From NCBI RefSeq assembly GCF_013372105.1, contig NZ_CP053825.1, forward strand, positions 992,001 to 1,056,000: a stretch of DNA of 64,000 nt, written 5' to 3'. Source of the stretch: Campylobacter armoricus (GTDB lineage Bacteria; Campylobacterota; Campylobacteria; Campylobacterales; Campylobacteraceae). Shown one piece after another: positions 1 to 9,059 of the stretch. Each line of letters begins with the position of its first letter. Positions within the stretch are counted from its first letter, which is position 1. The notes beneath the pieces were generated by a model that saw only the letters and a program-made list of their open reading frames with translations, did not search any database and was not told the DNA's origin. The position numbers were made by a program, and so were the translations under genes.

Positions 1-767
1 TAGATGGAGATAGTGGTGCTTTATATGGAGCTACCATAGGTATGGATAGAAAAATCAACGATGATGTTATTATTGGAGCTTATTTTACTTATGCAAACGC
101 TGAAATAAAAGATAATCTTTTAACACAAAAATCAGATAATTTCCAATTTGGTGCTTATTCTAATATCTATATAAGTCCAAAAGTTGAAGTTAATGTTAAA
201 GCTTACACTCAATTTTCTCCTACAGATCAAGATATTATAAATAGAGGATTTAACACAACAAATAGTGCTGATTTTACTAGAAAATTCTTTGGCTTAAGTG
301 CTAATGTGGGATATGTTTTTGATTTTAGTGATAATACTTTATTTATCAAACCTTTTGCTGGGGCAAACTACTACTATGCACACACTCCAAGCTATAGTGA
401 AAGCAGAATTGCTGGAAAAGATATAGAAAGCGCTAGCAACAACTCCATCTCATTAGAACTAGGAACTGAACTTAGAAAATATATGAGTGAAGAATCATAT
501 TTATTTATCACTCCAAAAATAGAACAATATATAATGAATAATGGAGATGATTTTATAGCAAGTTTAAATGGAGTAGCATTGCCTAGCGTAAAAAGCGATG
601 ATAAGAAAAAAACTTACGCTCAAATCATTGTAGGTGGTAATGTAGATATTAACGAACAATTTAGCCTTAATGCAGGTATTGGAGCTAAACAAATATTAGC
701 TGGCAAAACAGATGGTAAAAATGAAACTTATGTAAGTGGTCAAGTAGGTTTTAAATATAAATTCTAA
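1..767 (+). CDS. Autotransporter beta-barrel domain, 3' end of a larger gene
   Basis: The reading frame is open from base 3, so the gene begins before the window. The ATG at 42 is internal and not the start. The visible part has alternating polar and hydrophobic strands rich in Tyr, Gly and Asn (for example GYVFDFSDNTLFIKPF) and ends in GQVGFKYKF. A C-terminal Phe is typical of the last outer-membrane strand recognised by the BAM complex. This fits the roughly 270-residue translocator domain of a type V autotransporter, which carries an N-terminal passenger to the cell surface. The passenger, and so the function, is outside the window. It converges on the ArsC-like gene with a shared hairpin between them. 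Confidence 0.85.
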   Translation, partial: DGDSGALYGATIGMDRKINDDVIIGAYFTYANAEIKDNLLTQKSDNFQFGAYSNIYISPKVEVNVKAYTQFSPTDQDIINRGFNTTNSADFTRKFFGLSANVGYVFDFSDNTLFIKPFAGANYYYAHTPSYSESRIAGKDIESASNNSISLELGTELRKYMSEESYLFITPKIEQYIMNNGDDFIASLNGVALPSVKSDDKKKTYAQIIVGGNVDINEQFSLNAGIGAKQILAGKTDGKNETYVSGQVGFKYKF

Positions 768-786
768 AAATTTTGAGAAACTCCTT

Positions 787-814
787 AAATGCTAGAGTTT
801 TTACTCTAGCATTT
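787..814. terminator. Bidirectional terminator between the autotransporter and the ArsC-like gene
   Basis: A perfect 12-bp inverted repeat (787-798 with 803-814) has a four-T loop. The T-rich flank lies on the right and A-rich bases on the left. The last stem base is the end of the minus-strand stop codon, so one hairpin serves both convergent genes. Confidence 0.8.
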
Positions 815-1143
815 TAAAAACTCTCATATTCTTTAGCTATAAAAACTTCATCATCTTTTACGATTAATGGGCGTTTTATCAGCGTTGGGCTCTGTAAAAT
901 CATAGCTTTAATCTCATCTTGGTTTAGACTTTGGAGTTTTTCTTTATTTAATCCTATTTTTCTAGCACTCATACCTGCTGTATTTACAAGCTCCAAAACA
1001 CTTCTTTTGCTAAGCCAAAAATTCAAAGTTTCTTCATCTATTTTTTTAATATCCAAAAACTCAAATTCAATCTGCTTAGAATTAAAATAATCCATAGCTT
1101 TTTTAACACTATTACAATTTTTTATACCATAAAATTTTAACAT
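814..1143 (-). CDS. ArsC/Spx-family thioredoxin-fold protein
   Basis: This is a 109-residue protein of the arsenate reductase-like family (YffB/Spx type). The N terminus MLKFYGIKNCNSVKKA has the family's strand-Cys-helix arrangement with a single Cys at position 10 (CNSV, not CXXC). The C-terminal half has LIKRPLIV, the Arg-Pro segment of the fold. True arsenate reduction cannot be inferred, since many family members are redox or regulatory proteins. It overlaps the 3' end of the DAHP synthase gene by 7 bases and is probably translated with it. Confidence 0.85.
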   Translation of the reverse strand: MLKFYGIKNCNSVKKAMDYFNSKQIEFEFLDIKKIDEETLNFWLSKRSVLELVNTAGMSARKIGLNKEKLQSLNQDEIKAMILQSPTLIKRPLIVKDDEVFIAKEYESF

Positions 1144-2477
1144 TTTCTCGCCTTTTTAACTAAGTCTGCTATCAAAAACGCTAATTCTAAAGCTTGATCA
1201 GCGTTTAATCTTGGGTCGCATTGTGTTTCATAGCGTTTAGATAGTTCTTCTTGAGTGATATTTAAAGAGCCTCCCACGCATTCAGTTACATTTTGCCCTG
1301 TCATTTCCAAATGCACCCCACCAGGATAGACTTTTTCACTCATTGCTATTTCAAAAAATGCACGAACTTCTTGCATAATCTTGTTAAATTCTCTTGTTTT
1401 AAAATTTCCCGATTTAACCGTATTTGCATGCATAGGATCAATACTATAAAGTATATTAAAACCTTCATGTTTTAATTCTTTAAATAGTTTTGGTAAAGAA
1501 TTTGCTATCTTATCACACCCCATACGAATGATAAAATTCAATCTTCCTGCTTCATTATGCGGATTTAAAATGCCTACCAACTTTTTAATCTCATCTAAAT
1601 TATAATTAGCACTAATTTTTACACCCAAAGGATTTTTTACTCCGCTAAGAAAATGAACATGTGCTTCATCTGCATTTCTAGTGCGTTCGCCTATCCAAAG
1701 CATATGAGCTGAACAATCATAAATTTCACCACTTAAACTATCTACTCTTGTTAGTGCTTCTTCATATGGCAAAAGCAAAGCTTCATGAGAAGTATAAAAG
1801 GCTGTTTGAGAAAGATTTGGCGTATCTGTGATACCACAAGCTTGCATAAAAGCTAAAGCTTGAGTGATTTTTTCACTAAGTTCATCATATTTTTTACCAA
1901 GCTCTGCTTTTTTTAAAAAACCTAGATTCCACTTATGCACCACTCTTAAATCTGCCAAACCACCTCTAGAAAAAGCTCTTAATAAATTTAAAGTCGTAGC
2001 ACTTTGATAATATGCTTCTAACATTCTTTTAGGATCAGCTATTCTTGATTTTTCATTAAATTCAAAACCATTTATAATATCACCACGATAACTTGGGAGT
2101 TTTACTCCATTAATTTCTTCAAAATTACTACTTCTTGGTTTTGCAAACTGCCCTGCAACACGACCCACTTTAACAATAGGGCAAGATCCTGCAAAAGTTA
2201 GCACTATAGCCATTTGAAGCATAACTTTAAACATATCTCTTATATTATCAGCACCAAAATTTACAAAGCTCTCCGCACAATCCCCTCCTTGAAGCAAAAA
2301 AGCCTGTGAATTTGTAACTTTAGCAAGAGATTTTTTTAATTTATCTACTTCACCTGCAAAAACCAGTGGTGGTAATTTTTCTAGCTTCTTAACAACTTCT
2401 TGTAATTCATTTTCATTAGGATATTGTGGTTGTTGTTGAATTTTATAGCTTTTCCAAGAATTTTTCGTCCATTTCAT
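1137..2477 (-). CDS. Class II 3-deoxy-7-phosphoheptulonate (DAHP) synthase
   Basis: It condenses phosphoenolpyruvate with erythrose 4-phosphate, the first step of the shikimate pathway to aromatic amino acids, in the cytoplasm. At 446 residues it is the usual length of the class II (plant-like) family, which is unrelated in sequence to E. coli AroF/G/H. Visible signatures are LLQGGDCAESF near residue 62 (with the metal-site Cys), the phosphate-binding RVAGQFAKPRS, the GERTRNADEAHVHFLSG block, GVKNPLGVKIS and the late DPMHANT. The ATG at 2477 is the only sensible start. The ArsC-like gene follows with a 7-base overlap. Confidence 0.95.
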   Translation of the reverse strand: MKWTKNSWKSYKIQQQPQYPNENELQEVVKKLEKLPPLVFAGEVDKLKKSLAKVTNSQAFLLQGGDCAESFVNFGADNIRDMFKVMLQMAIVLTFAGSCPIVKVGRVAGQFAKPRSSNFEEINGVKLPSYRGDIINGFEFNEKSRIADPKRMLEAYYQSATTLNLLRAFSRGGLADLRVVHKWNLGFLKKAELGKKYDELSEKITQALAFMQACGITDTPNLSQTAFYTSHEALLLPYEEALTRVDSLSGEIYDCSAHMLWIGERTRNADEAHVHFLSGVKNPLGVKISANYNLDEIKKLVGILNPHNEAGRLNFIIRMGCDKIANSLPKLFKELKHEGFNILYSIDPMHANTVKSGNFKTREFNKIMQEVRAFFEIAMSEKVYPGGVHLEMTGQNVTECVGGSLNITQEELSKRYETQCDPRLNADQALELAFLIADLVKKARKC

Positions 2478-2529
2478 AGCTTAACTTCCTCATTTTAGTA
2501 AGCTAAAATTATACAAAATAAGACTTAAA

Positions 2530-2882
2530 TTAAGATTTTAAAATATTTTCAATGCGTCTAAAACTATCTTGCTTATATAAAGTCAAACGGATTATAGAAT
2601 CCTCTAGAGCTAAAAGATTATGAGTTTCATTAGCTTTTAAGCTAATACTATCTAAAGTCTTAAGTAAAATTTGTTGATTTGAAACCCCAAAATTGATAGA
2701 ACCTTTTAATATTTGTATAACAATATCAAAAGGTGCTTTATGATCTTTCATAAAGCTATCTTTTGACATACTTATGCAGATTTCTTTAGTATAATTATTT
2801 TCTATTTTTTAAATACATTTATACCATTTTGAATTTCTTGCTCCCAAGAAATTACTTTATATATTTGGGTTTTAAATTCCAC
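2530..2882 (-). pseudogene. Small cupin-domain protein, broken by a one-base frameshift
   Basis: The downstream piece (2769-2530, 79 residues) has a cupin core: KDHKAPFDIVIQILKGSINF, with the metal-site His and the Gly of the first motif, then KANETHNLLALED as the second. On its own it lacks the N-terminal strands. These exist just upstream in another frame: from a GTG at 2882 one reads 26 codons ending NGINVFKK, then TAG at 2804-2802. Adding one A to the A6 run (T's at 2805-2810 on the plus strand) joins the halves into about 117 residues, a normal small-cupin length. So this is either a decayed gene, a switchable one, or a sequence error. It follows rplS almost directly. Its function is unknown. 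Confidence 0.75.
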
Positions 2883-2884
2883 TA

Positions 2885-3241
2885 TTATTTTTTTAGTTCT
2901 TTAATACGCGCAGCCTTACCTCTTCTATCTCTTAGATAGAATAGTCTAGCACGACGAACACGCCCTCTTCTTAATACACTAATACTTTCTAAACTTTCAC
3001 TATAAATAGGGAAAATTCTCTCAACACCAACATTGTTAGCACCAATTTTACGAACTATAAAAGTTTCATCTACACCATTACCTCTACGAGCTATACAAAT
3101 GCCTTCAAAATTTTGAATTCTTGTTTTATCGCCTTCTTTAATGCGAATAGCAAGTCTTAAAGTATCTCCAGCACGAAATTCTGGAACATTTTTACCTTCA
3201 ATTTGTTTTTGTTCAAATTGCTCAATGTATTTATTTTTCAT
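2885..3241 (-). CDS. rplS: 50S ribosomal protein L19
   Basis: This is a full-length L19 of 118 residues. The family patterns are clear: [54 protein letters not shown] and a basic C-terminal tail [20 protein letters not shown]19 sits at the 30S-50S interface. It ends the conserved rpsP-khpA-rimM-trmD-rplS cluster, 11 bases after trmD. Confidence 0.98.
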   Translation of the reverse strand: MKNKYIEQFEQKQIEGKNVPEFRAGDTLRLAIRIKEGDKTRIQNFEGICIARRGNGVDETFIVRKIGANNVGVERIFPIYSESLESISVLRRGRVRRARLFYLRDRRGKAARIKELKK

Positions 3242-3252
3242 AATGATATTCC

Positions 3253-3957
3253 TTAAAATTTGCGTTCATGCTTTTGATACAAATCAGGACGAAAATATTT
3301 CGTTTTGCAAGACGCCAAAGTAGTTTTTAAAGCTGTGATTTTAGCGTGATTTCCCTTTAAAAACTCTGAAGGCACATAAAATTTTTTATTTTCTTTTTCA
3401 AAAACAAAAGGTTTAGAAAATGACGGGGCTTCTAATAAGTCATTTTCGAAACTTTCTTCATTTAAACTTTCGTTATTACCGAGCACACCTTTAATATTGC
3501 GACTTATAGCATCGCACATTACCAAAGAAGCCAACTCTCCACCTGTAAGTATAAAATCGCCTATAGAAAAAATTTCATTAGCAAATTCTTCTACGATACG
3601 CTCATCTAAACCTTCATATCTGCTACTAACAAAACAAATATGATCTTTTTTACTTAATCTTTTAGCATCAACTTGCTTAAAAGTCTTAGCACAAGGCAAA
3701 AGAAAAATAAAATGCACATTTTTATCTTGCTTTTTGATATACATTAAACAATCATATAAAGGCTGAGCCTGTAACAAAAGCCCCGCTCCTCCACCTATTT
3801 TATAATCATCTACTTTTAAATGCTTATTTGTGGTGAAATTTCTAGGATTAACAAAAGCAAATTCTAAAACCTTCTTTTCTTTCGCTCTTGCTAAAATAGA
3901 AGTTTGAAAATAAGGCTCAATAAGCTTTGGGAATAAACTTACAAAAGTATATTTCAT
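3253..3957 (-). CDS. trmD: tRNA (guanine-37-N1)-methyltransferase
   Basis: TrmD methylates G37 next to the anticodon of tRNAs reading CNN codons, preventing +1 frameshifting. The 234 residues start [16 protein letters not shown]. They contain the knotted SPOUT methyltransferase core: [28 protein letters not shown] and the AdoMet-binding [23 protein letters not shown]. The ATG at 3957 overlaps the rimM stop by four bases (ATGA), which indicates translational coupling. It is slightly shorter at the C terminus than the E. coli protein, as seems usual in this group. Confidence 0.97.
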   Translation of the reverse strand: MKYTFVSLFPKLIEPYFQTSILARAKEKKVLEFAFVNPRNFTTNKHLKVDDYKIGGGAGLLLQAQPLYDCLMYIKKQDKNVHFIFLLPCAKTFKQVDAKRLSKKDHICFVSSRYEGLDERIVEEFANEIFSIGDFILTGGELASLVMCDAISRNIKGVLGNNESLNEESFENDLLEAPSFSKPFVFEKENKKFYVPSEFLKGNHAKITALKTTLASCKTKYFRPDLYQKHERKF

Positions 3958-4478
3958 GAATTTTCTAAAATATCCAAAGCAGATTGTGTAAATATTTTTT
4001 TATTTTCTATATCAATTTTTTGAATATATTTATCAACATAAGGAATATAAAAGTTTTTAATATTTGTTTGCAATCTATCATCACATTTTATATAAAATAA
4101 AAACCCGGCTCCATTTTCTAAAATATCTTCAACTACACCTAATTTTTGCTCATTTTCAATAACATCACATCCAATTATATCAAAATAAAAATACTCATCT
4201 TTTTTTAATTTGCAAGTTTCTTTTGTAGCTTCAATAGTTTGAAAAAGAATAATATTAGTCAAGGTTTTAGCCGCTTCAACATTCTCAAAACCTTCAAATA
4301 AAACCAAAGATCTAATTTTATCAAAAGCTTTTATGGTGTAAATTTTTTGATGATTATCAAAAAATTTAGCACCTATTTTAAACTGCTCATAAAAATCACT
4401 TAGATTATGTAACTTTACATAACCTTTTAAACCAACACTTTTCCCAAGTTTAGCAACTTGGACCAAATCATTCTTCAA
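3954..4478 (-). CDS. rimM: Ribosome maturation factor RimM
   Basis: RimM helps assemble the head of the 30S subunit and binds S19. The 174 residues show the N-terminal RimM barrel ([23 protein letters not shown]) and a C-terminal PRC-barrel ([35 protein letters not shown]). There is no ATG at the right place. The start is TTG at 4478, overlapping the KH gene by 11 bases, or possibly the in-frame TTG at 4466, which would begin at MVQVAKLGK and match the usual N terminus better. It lies between the KH-domain gene and trmD. Confidence 0.93.
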   Translation of the reverse strand: MKNDLVQVAKLGKSVGLKGYVKLHNLSDFYEQFKIGAKFFDNHQKIYTIKAFDKIRSLVLFEGFENVEAAKTLTNIILFQTIEATKETCKLKKDEYFYFDIIGCDVIENEQKLGVVEDILENGAGFLFYIKCDDRLQTNIKNFYIPYVDKYIQKIDIENKKIFTQSALDILENS

Positions 4479-4713
4479 TAGCTTTTACCGTTATACGATA
4501 TGAGGTTACATCTTTAACTTTATAAGCCATAATGACTGTTTTTATTGCGTTGATTAATTTTCCATTTTTTCCGATCAACTTACCAGTATCAGATGGATCG
4601 ACATAAATGATAATTTCAGCAAAATTATTTTCTAAATTTTGTCTTTGTATATCAACTTTTTCAGGAAAATCGACAATTAATTTTGCGTATTCTCTTAAAA
4701 AATTTTCAACCAT
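4468..4713 (-). CDS. khpA: KH-domain RNA-binding protein (KhpA/YlqC family)
   Basis: This 81-residue protein is essentially one KH domain. It has the RNA-binding loop IGKNGKLINAIKTV (GXXG as GKNG, around residues 48-51), preceded by IIIYVDPSDTGKL. Family members bind structured RNA broadly. The place between rpsP and rimM is the conserved location of khpA in many bacteria and suggests a part in ribosome or mRNA biology. It starts two bases after rpsP ends. Confidence 0.92.
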   Translation of the reverse strand: MVENFLREYAKLIVDFPEKVDIQRQNLENNFAEIIIYVDPSDTGKLIGKNGKLINAIKTVIMAYKVKDVTSYRITVKAIEE

Positions 4714-4715
4714 TT

Positions 4716-4943
4716 TTATTTGCTTGTAATAGCTGCTACTCTATCGCTTAATTTAGCACCTACGCTTTTCCAATAAGCTAAACGCTCAGCATCAAATTTT
4801 ACCACCTCAGGTTCAACCATAGGATTGTAATATCCAATGCTTTCTATCCAGCTACCATCGCGTCTTTTTCTACTATCAGTTACAACTATACGATAAAATG
4901 GTCTTTTTTTGCGTCCCATTTTTGTAAGTCTGATTACTGTCAT
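4716..4943 (-). CDS. rpsP: 30S ribosomal protein S16
   Basis: This is a full-length S16 of 75 residues, starting [21 protein letters not shown] and continuing [20 protein letters not shown], which is diagnostic. It is a primary 16S-binding protein. A good ribosome binding site (AGGAG) precedes the ATG, and the 71-base gap to ffh probably holds the promoter for the rpsP-to-rplS cluster. Confidence 0.98.
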   Translation of the reverse strand: MTVIRLTKMGRKKRPFYRIVVTDSRKRRDGSWIESIGYYNPMVEPEVVKFDAERLAYWKSVGAKLSDRVAAITSK

Positions 4944-5014
4944 TTTAATACTCCTAAAAAAATTAAAATTTTGTTATAGATATTTTAACTCATATATCCA
5001 TAAAAAAGCTTTAA

Positions 5015-6352
5015 TTATTGCGGTCTTTTAGCCTGTTGTAACATATTCATAAAATTTTCCATTCCTTTTTTATTTGAAAATTTCTTTGCTAACTTAGCCG
5101 CATTAGCAAATTGCTTTAAAAAGCGATTGACTTCCATTTGAGATAAACCAGCACCCTCTGCAATACGACGTTTTCTTGCATTATTCAACAAATCAGGATT
5201 TTCTCTTTCTTTTGGCGTCATTGATGAAATCATTGCTTTGATATGAACAATCTCTTTAGAATTATCTAAATCAATATCTTTAATATTTGCTGCCATAGAT
5301 GACAAACCAGGTATCATACCAATGATTGATTTCATGCTACCAAGTTTTTTAACACTTTCCATTTGATTTAGAAAATCATTAAAGTTAAATTCACCTTTTT
5401 TAATTTTCTTATTTAAAATTTTAGCCTCTTTTTCATCTATAATAGCTGCTGTTTTTTCAGCCAAAGTTGCCAAATCACCCTCACCCATGATACGATTAAC
5501 AATTCTATCAGGAATGAAAATTTCTAAATCGGCTACTTTTTCACCCACACCGATAAATCTTAAAGGCACACCAATTTGTTTAGCTATACCTAGCGCAACA
5601 CCACCTTTAGTATCTGCATCAAATTTACTTAAAATAACTCCAGTAACTCCTAAAGCTTCATTAAAGCTACTTGCTGTTTTTACACCATCTTGACCACTCA
5701 TAGCATCAGCTACATAAAATACTTCATCAGGATTTAAAATAGTCTTTACTTCTTTAAGTTCATTCATTAAAGCAATATCAATAGCCAAGCGACCAGCAGT
5801 ATCTACAAGCAAAACATCATACATAGAATTTTTTGCTTTTTCTAAAGCTTGTTTAGCTACATTTAAAGGATTGCTTTCATTTTCTATGAAAAACAAATCA
5901 AGCTCATTAGCTTGAGTGAGTTGTCTTAATTGCTCTACCGCAGCTAATCTTTGCAAGTCACATGCAGCAATTAGTACTTTTTTATTTCTTAGCTTTAAGT
6001 AATTAGCAATTTTTACCGTAGTGGTAGTTTTACCACCACCTTGCAAACCACACATCAAAACAACCGTAGGTGGCTTACTAGCAAACACAAAACCTTGATT
6101 TTTACCTTTAACACTAAGAATTTCTTCTAAATTTTTCTTAATTGAGTCTAAAAATTGTTTTTGGCCTATGCCATTAGTTTTAACATCATTTTCTACTAAA
6201 GTAAGCAATTCTTTCGTAACTTTATGATGTACATCTGCTTTTAAAAGGGCTTTTTTTAAAGTATCAAGAGCATTTTTTAAAGCTTTTTCATCATCAACAA
6301 AACGAAGTTTATTAACCGCGGATTTAAATGACTCACTAACTATCTCAAACAC
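5015..6352 (-). CDS. ffh: Signal recognition particle protein Ffh (SRP54)
   Basis: Ffh is the GTPase that binds signal sequences and 4.5S RNA and targets nascent membrane proteins to FtsY/SecYEG. The 445 residues show the N domain, the G domain with GLQGGGKTTTTVKIA (P-loop, about 103-117), DLQRLAAVEQL, VDTAGR and SKFDADTKGG, then a methionine-rich M domain with GSMKSIIGMIPG and KRRIAEGAG before the final NMLQQAKRPQ. The start codon is GTG at 6352; no upstream ATG exists in frame. The 4.5S RNA gene is not in the window. Confidence 0.97.
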   Translation of the reverse strand: MFEIVSESFKSAVNKLRFVDDEKALKNALDTLKKALLKADVHHKVTKELLTLVENDVKTNGIGQKQFLDSIKKNLEEILSVKGKNQGFVFASKPPTVVLMCGLQGGGKTTTTVKIANYLKLRNKKVLIAACDLQRLAAVEQLRQLTQANELDLFFIENESNPLNVAKQALEKAKNSMYDVLLVDTAGRLAIDIALMNELKEVKTILNPDEVFYVADAMSGQDGVKTASSFNEALGVTGVILSKFDADTKGGVALGIAKQIGVPLRFIGVGEKVADLEIFIPDRIVNRIMGEGDLATLAEKTAAIIDEKEAKILNKKIKKGEFNFNDFLNQMESVKKLGSMKSIIGMIPGLSSMAANIKDIDLDNSKEIVHIKAMISSMTPKERENPDLLNNARKRRIAEGAGLSQMEVNRFLKQFANAAKLAKKFSNKKGMENFMNMLQQAKRPQ

Positions 6353-6414
6353 TTTATTTTCCCTTTATTAAAATTAAAAGTATAAATTATAAACCCTTTT
6401 AGCTTTAAACGCCT

Positions 6415-7167
6415 TTAAAAATTTAAATTTTTTATTTCAAAACCATAAACATTAAAGCTCTCATCAAGCAAGGCTTTAAATTGATAATCAAAAATATGCG
6501 TTTCATAAGAGTGTAAAAACATTCTAGAAGAGCTAATTTTTGCATATTTTTCATCGCCTATAATACCATGTTTAATATAATTTAAATGTACTCTAATTTG
6601 ATGCGTTCTACCTGTTTTTATAATCGCTTTAATTAAAGTTTTTTTAGCATTTACCATTAAAGGAATAACTTGAGTATGAGCTTCCAAACCAAATTTATCA
6701 ATTTTACTAAAAGCACCGTTTTTATTTTTTATTGTAGAAATTTTTTCACAAATTTCAAGTTCCTCAGCAATCACTCCATCAACAATAGCTAAATAACTTT
6801 TATAAACATCTTGCTTTTTATACTCTTGAATACATCTTAGTCTAAATTCCTCATCCTTACTTAAAAGCAACACGCCACTTGTTTCTTTATCAAGTCTGTT
6901 AATTAATTTAGCATTATAAACACCTTCTAAATTCTCACTGATCTCTCCATAAGGCTTGTTTAAAGCTATGATTTTATCATCTTCAAAAAGTATTTTCGCT
7001 TTCTTGATTTTTTGCACAACAAATCTTGTTTTAGGGCTCATTAAAGCTCTAGCTATAACAACCTTTCTACCCATAGCAAAAACGCAGCCTTTATCAATTA
7101 GATTTTTTGCTGTATTATTGGAAATTTTTTCTTGCATTGCAAGTAATTTATAAGCTTTTTCTTGCAT
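6415..7167 (-). CDS. RluA-family RNA pseudouridine synthase
   Basis: It isomerises a uridine in rRNA or tRNA to pseudouridine. The 250 residues have a short S4-like N-terminal segment (NLIDKGCVFAMGRKVV). The catalytic motif INRLDKETSGVLLLSK carries the active-site Asp near residue 94, and KTGRTHQIRVHLNYI is the conserved RluA block. The target base cannot be told from sequence. It overlaps the 3' end of waaA by 20 bases, so the two are probably co-expressed. Confidence 0.92.
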   Translation of the reverse strand: MQEKAYKLLAMQEKISNNTAKNLIDKGCVFAMGRKVVIARALMSPKTRFVVQKIKKAKILFEDDKIIALNKPYGEISENLEGVYNAKLINRLDKETSGVLLLSKDEEFRLRCIQEYKKQDVYKSYLAIVDGVIAEELEICEKISTIKNKNGAFSKIDKFGLEAHTQVIPLMVNAKKTLIKAIIKTGRTHQIRVHLNYIKHGIIGDEKYAKISSSRMFLHSYETHIFDYQFKALLDESFNVYGFEIKNLNF

Positions 7168-8332
7168 CTAAACCTTCTTTTATACTTAATATAATTTCAC
7201 TTAAATCATTTTGTTCTTTAACTCGTGCTTGCAATAGCTTTTGCTTTAAAAAATTGTTTATATCTTTTACATTTTCACAAATATATAAATCATCAACTTC
7301 TTGATATAAACTTTCTTGATTAAAATAATATTTTCCTGAAATAATAATATTATTCCACCTAGCTGCTTCTATAGGGTTATGTCCACCTATATTTTCCACA
7401 AAAGAACCACACAAGAAAACCACATCGCTAATTTTATAAAAACTCTCAAGCTCACCCAAAGTATCTAGCAATAAACATTTGCTCTTAAAAAAAATTACAA
7501 ATTCATTTTCGCTTAAAGTAAAGTCTGAAAATTTTTGCATATTATAGTGATTTTTTTGACAAAAATCTTTTAAAACCCTTTCAACCTCGCCAAAACGCTC
7601 CGGATGTCTTGGAGCAATAATTAATTTATCATTTTCTTCTAATTTAATTTCATTAAGCAATAATTGCTCTTCATTTTCATGCGTGCTAGCAAATACAATA
7701 ATTCTGCCTTTAGGCTTTGAATAATTTTTCACCTGCTCTTGTCTTATATTTGCTTTAATATTTTTATACGCAATAACATTTCTAGCACCCAAACATTCTA
7801 GCCTTTGCTTATCTTTTTGGCTTTGTGCAAACACAACATCTATATATTTAAAAACTAAACGATAAAAAAAACTAAAACGCTTATAATTTTTTAAAGATTT
7901 ATCACTTATTCTAGCATTTAATAAAATCACTTTTGCATTATAAAATTTAGCCATAAAAACAAGCATAAGCCAAAGTTCTGCCTCGAAAATAACCAAAACT
8001 TTACAAGAAGTCATCCAAAAAGGTATGAAAATTTCAAATGGAAAAAAATTTACTTTTTTAGAATATCTTAAAGCTTCGCTAAAACCGGTTTGAGTAATAG
8101 TTGAAATTTTACAAGTTGGAAAAAGTTTTATCAAAGGAGAAATGCTTTTAATTTCACCAAAAGAACAAGCATGAAAATATACATCACCTTGCTTTTGCTT
8201 TAAATTTTTGTAAAGAAAAAATCTTGATTTTAAAGATTTTTTATATTTTTCCTTGCAAAAACTTAAAGCCAGCAAAAAAGGTGCTGTGATTATATATATC
8301 ATCACAGCAAAAATATAATAAAAAAAAATCAA
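7148..8332 (-). CDS. waaA: 3-deoxy-D-manno-octulosonic acid (Kdo) transferase
   Basis: WaaA (KdtA) adds Kdo to lipid A precursor at the inner face of the cytoplasmic membrane, starting the LPS/LOS inner core. The 394 residues have an N-terminal membrane anchor (YIITAPFLLALSF). Glycosyltransferase-30 motifs follow: HACSFGEIKS, VIFEAELWLML, NARISDKSLKNY, IIAPRHPERF and GGHNPIEAARWN near the C terminus. The start is a TTG at 8332 that overlaps the upstream stop (TTGA). An alternative is the GTG-ATG pair ten codons in, which still keeps the anchor. Confidence 0.94.
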   Translation of the reverse strand: MIFFYYIFAVMIYIITAPFLLALSFCKEKYKKSLKSRFFLYKNLKQKQGDVYFHACSFGEIKSISPLIKLFPTCKISTITQTGFSEALRYSKKVNFFPFEIFIPFWMTSCKVLVIFEAELWLMLVFMAKFYNAKVILLNARISDKSLKNYKRFSFFYRLVFKYIDVVFAQSQKDKQRLECLGARNVIAYKNIKANIRQEQVKNYSKPKGRIIVFASTHENEEQLLLNEIKLEENDKLIIAPRHPERFGEVERVLKDFCQKNHYNMQKFSDFTLSENEFVIFFKSKCLLLDTLGELESFYKISDVVFLCGSFVENIGGHNPIEAARWNNIIISGKYYFNQESLYQEVDDLYICENVKDINNFLKQKLLQARVKEQNDLSEIILSIKEGLDARKSL

Positions 8333-9048
8333 TTTTGATTTTCTTCTTTTTCTTTAAATAAAATTCTTCCACAATGCGGACAAGTAACAATCTCATCACC
8401 TTTTAAAACCGCTAAATAAGTTTTATCATAAATTCTCATAAAACAACCATAGCAAGCATGTTTTTTTACTGGAACTACAGCACTATTTCCAGCCCATTTT
8501 CTAATTTTTTCATAAAAAGTTAGAACTTTTTGGTTTATCTCGCCCACTAATTTTACTTTTTTATCATAAATTTCTAATCTTTCTTTTTCAATATCCACCA
8601 ATACTGCTTTGGTTTGTGCGTCTATTTGATCCACTTCATTTTCAAGCTCAGTTCTTTTTGTTTGCAATTCTTGTTTAAATTTTTCTTTATTTTCTAATAT
8701 TTTATCTAATCTTTCTATTTCTTCATTTGCTGCATCAAGCTGTTCTTTGGCTATATCTTCTTCAATTTTTAAAGCATTTGCTTCTTTTTCAGTTTTAACT
8801 GCTGCACTTTTTTTTGCCAATTCTTTAATTTTAGTTCCAAATTCTGCTATATGGATATTATTTTGGTTTTTTTGGTTTTCCAAATCTTTTATATCTTTAT
8901 CAAAAGTATTAATTTCATCTTCTGTTTTATCAAGCAATGCTCTTTTTTCTTTTAAATCTTTAGTTGCATTATCTACTCTATGAGTGAAACCATCTAATTC
9001 TTTATCTATTTGTGATAAAGCTATAAGTTGTTCTAAATATTTATTCAT
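8329..9048 (-). CDS. Coiled-coil zinc-ribbon protein, HP0958/FlgZ-like
   Basis: The 239 residues are a long charged helical hairpin (about 1-185) followed by a four-cysteine zinc ribbon, CYGC (199-202) and CPHC (223-226). The architecture and neighbours (waaA, a Nif3 protein, glyQ) match Helicobacter pylori HP0958, which protects sigma-54 (RpoN) from turnover and influences flaA mRNA. A similar flagellar role here is inference from that homologue. The sigma-54 promoter upstream of flgG2 in this window shows the regulon is present. The gene overlaps the waaA start by four bases. Confidence 0.88.
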   Translation of the reverse strand: MNKYLEQLIALSQIDKELDGFTHRVDNATKDLKEKRALLDKTEDEINTFDKDIKDLENQKNQNNIHIAEFGTKIKELAKKSAAVKTEKEANALKIEEDIAKEQLDAANEEIERLDKILENKEKFKQELQTKRTELENEVDQIDAQTKAVLVDIEKERLEIYDKKVKLVGEINQKVLTFYEKIRKWAGNSAVVPVKKHACYGCFMRIYDKTYLAVLKGDEIVTCPHCGRILFKEKEENQN

Positions 9049-9059
9049 TGAAAATTTCC

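Noticed and set aside
2800..2812. Programmed -1 frameshift in the cupin gene
   Set aside because: The frame phase gives TTT AAA AAA TAG, which does not allow both tRNAs to re-pair after a -1 slip. Mutation, tract variation or sequence error is a better explanation.
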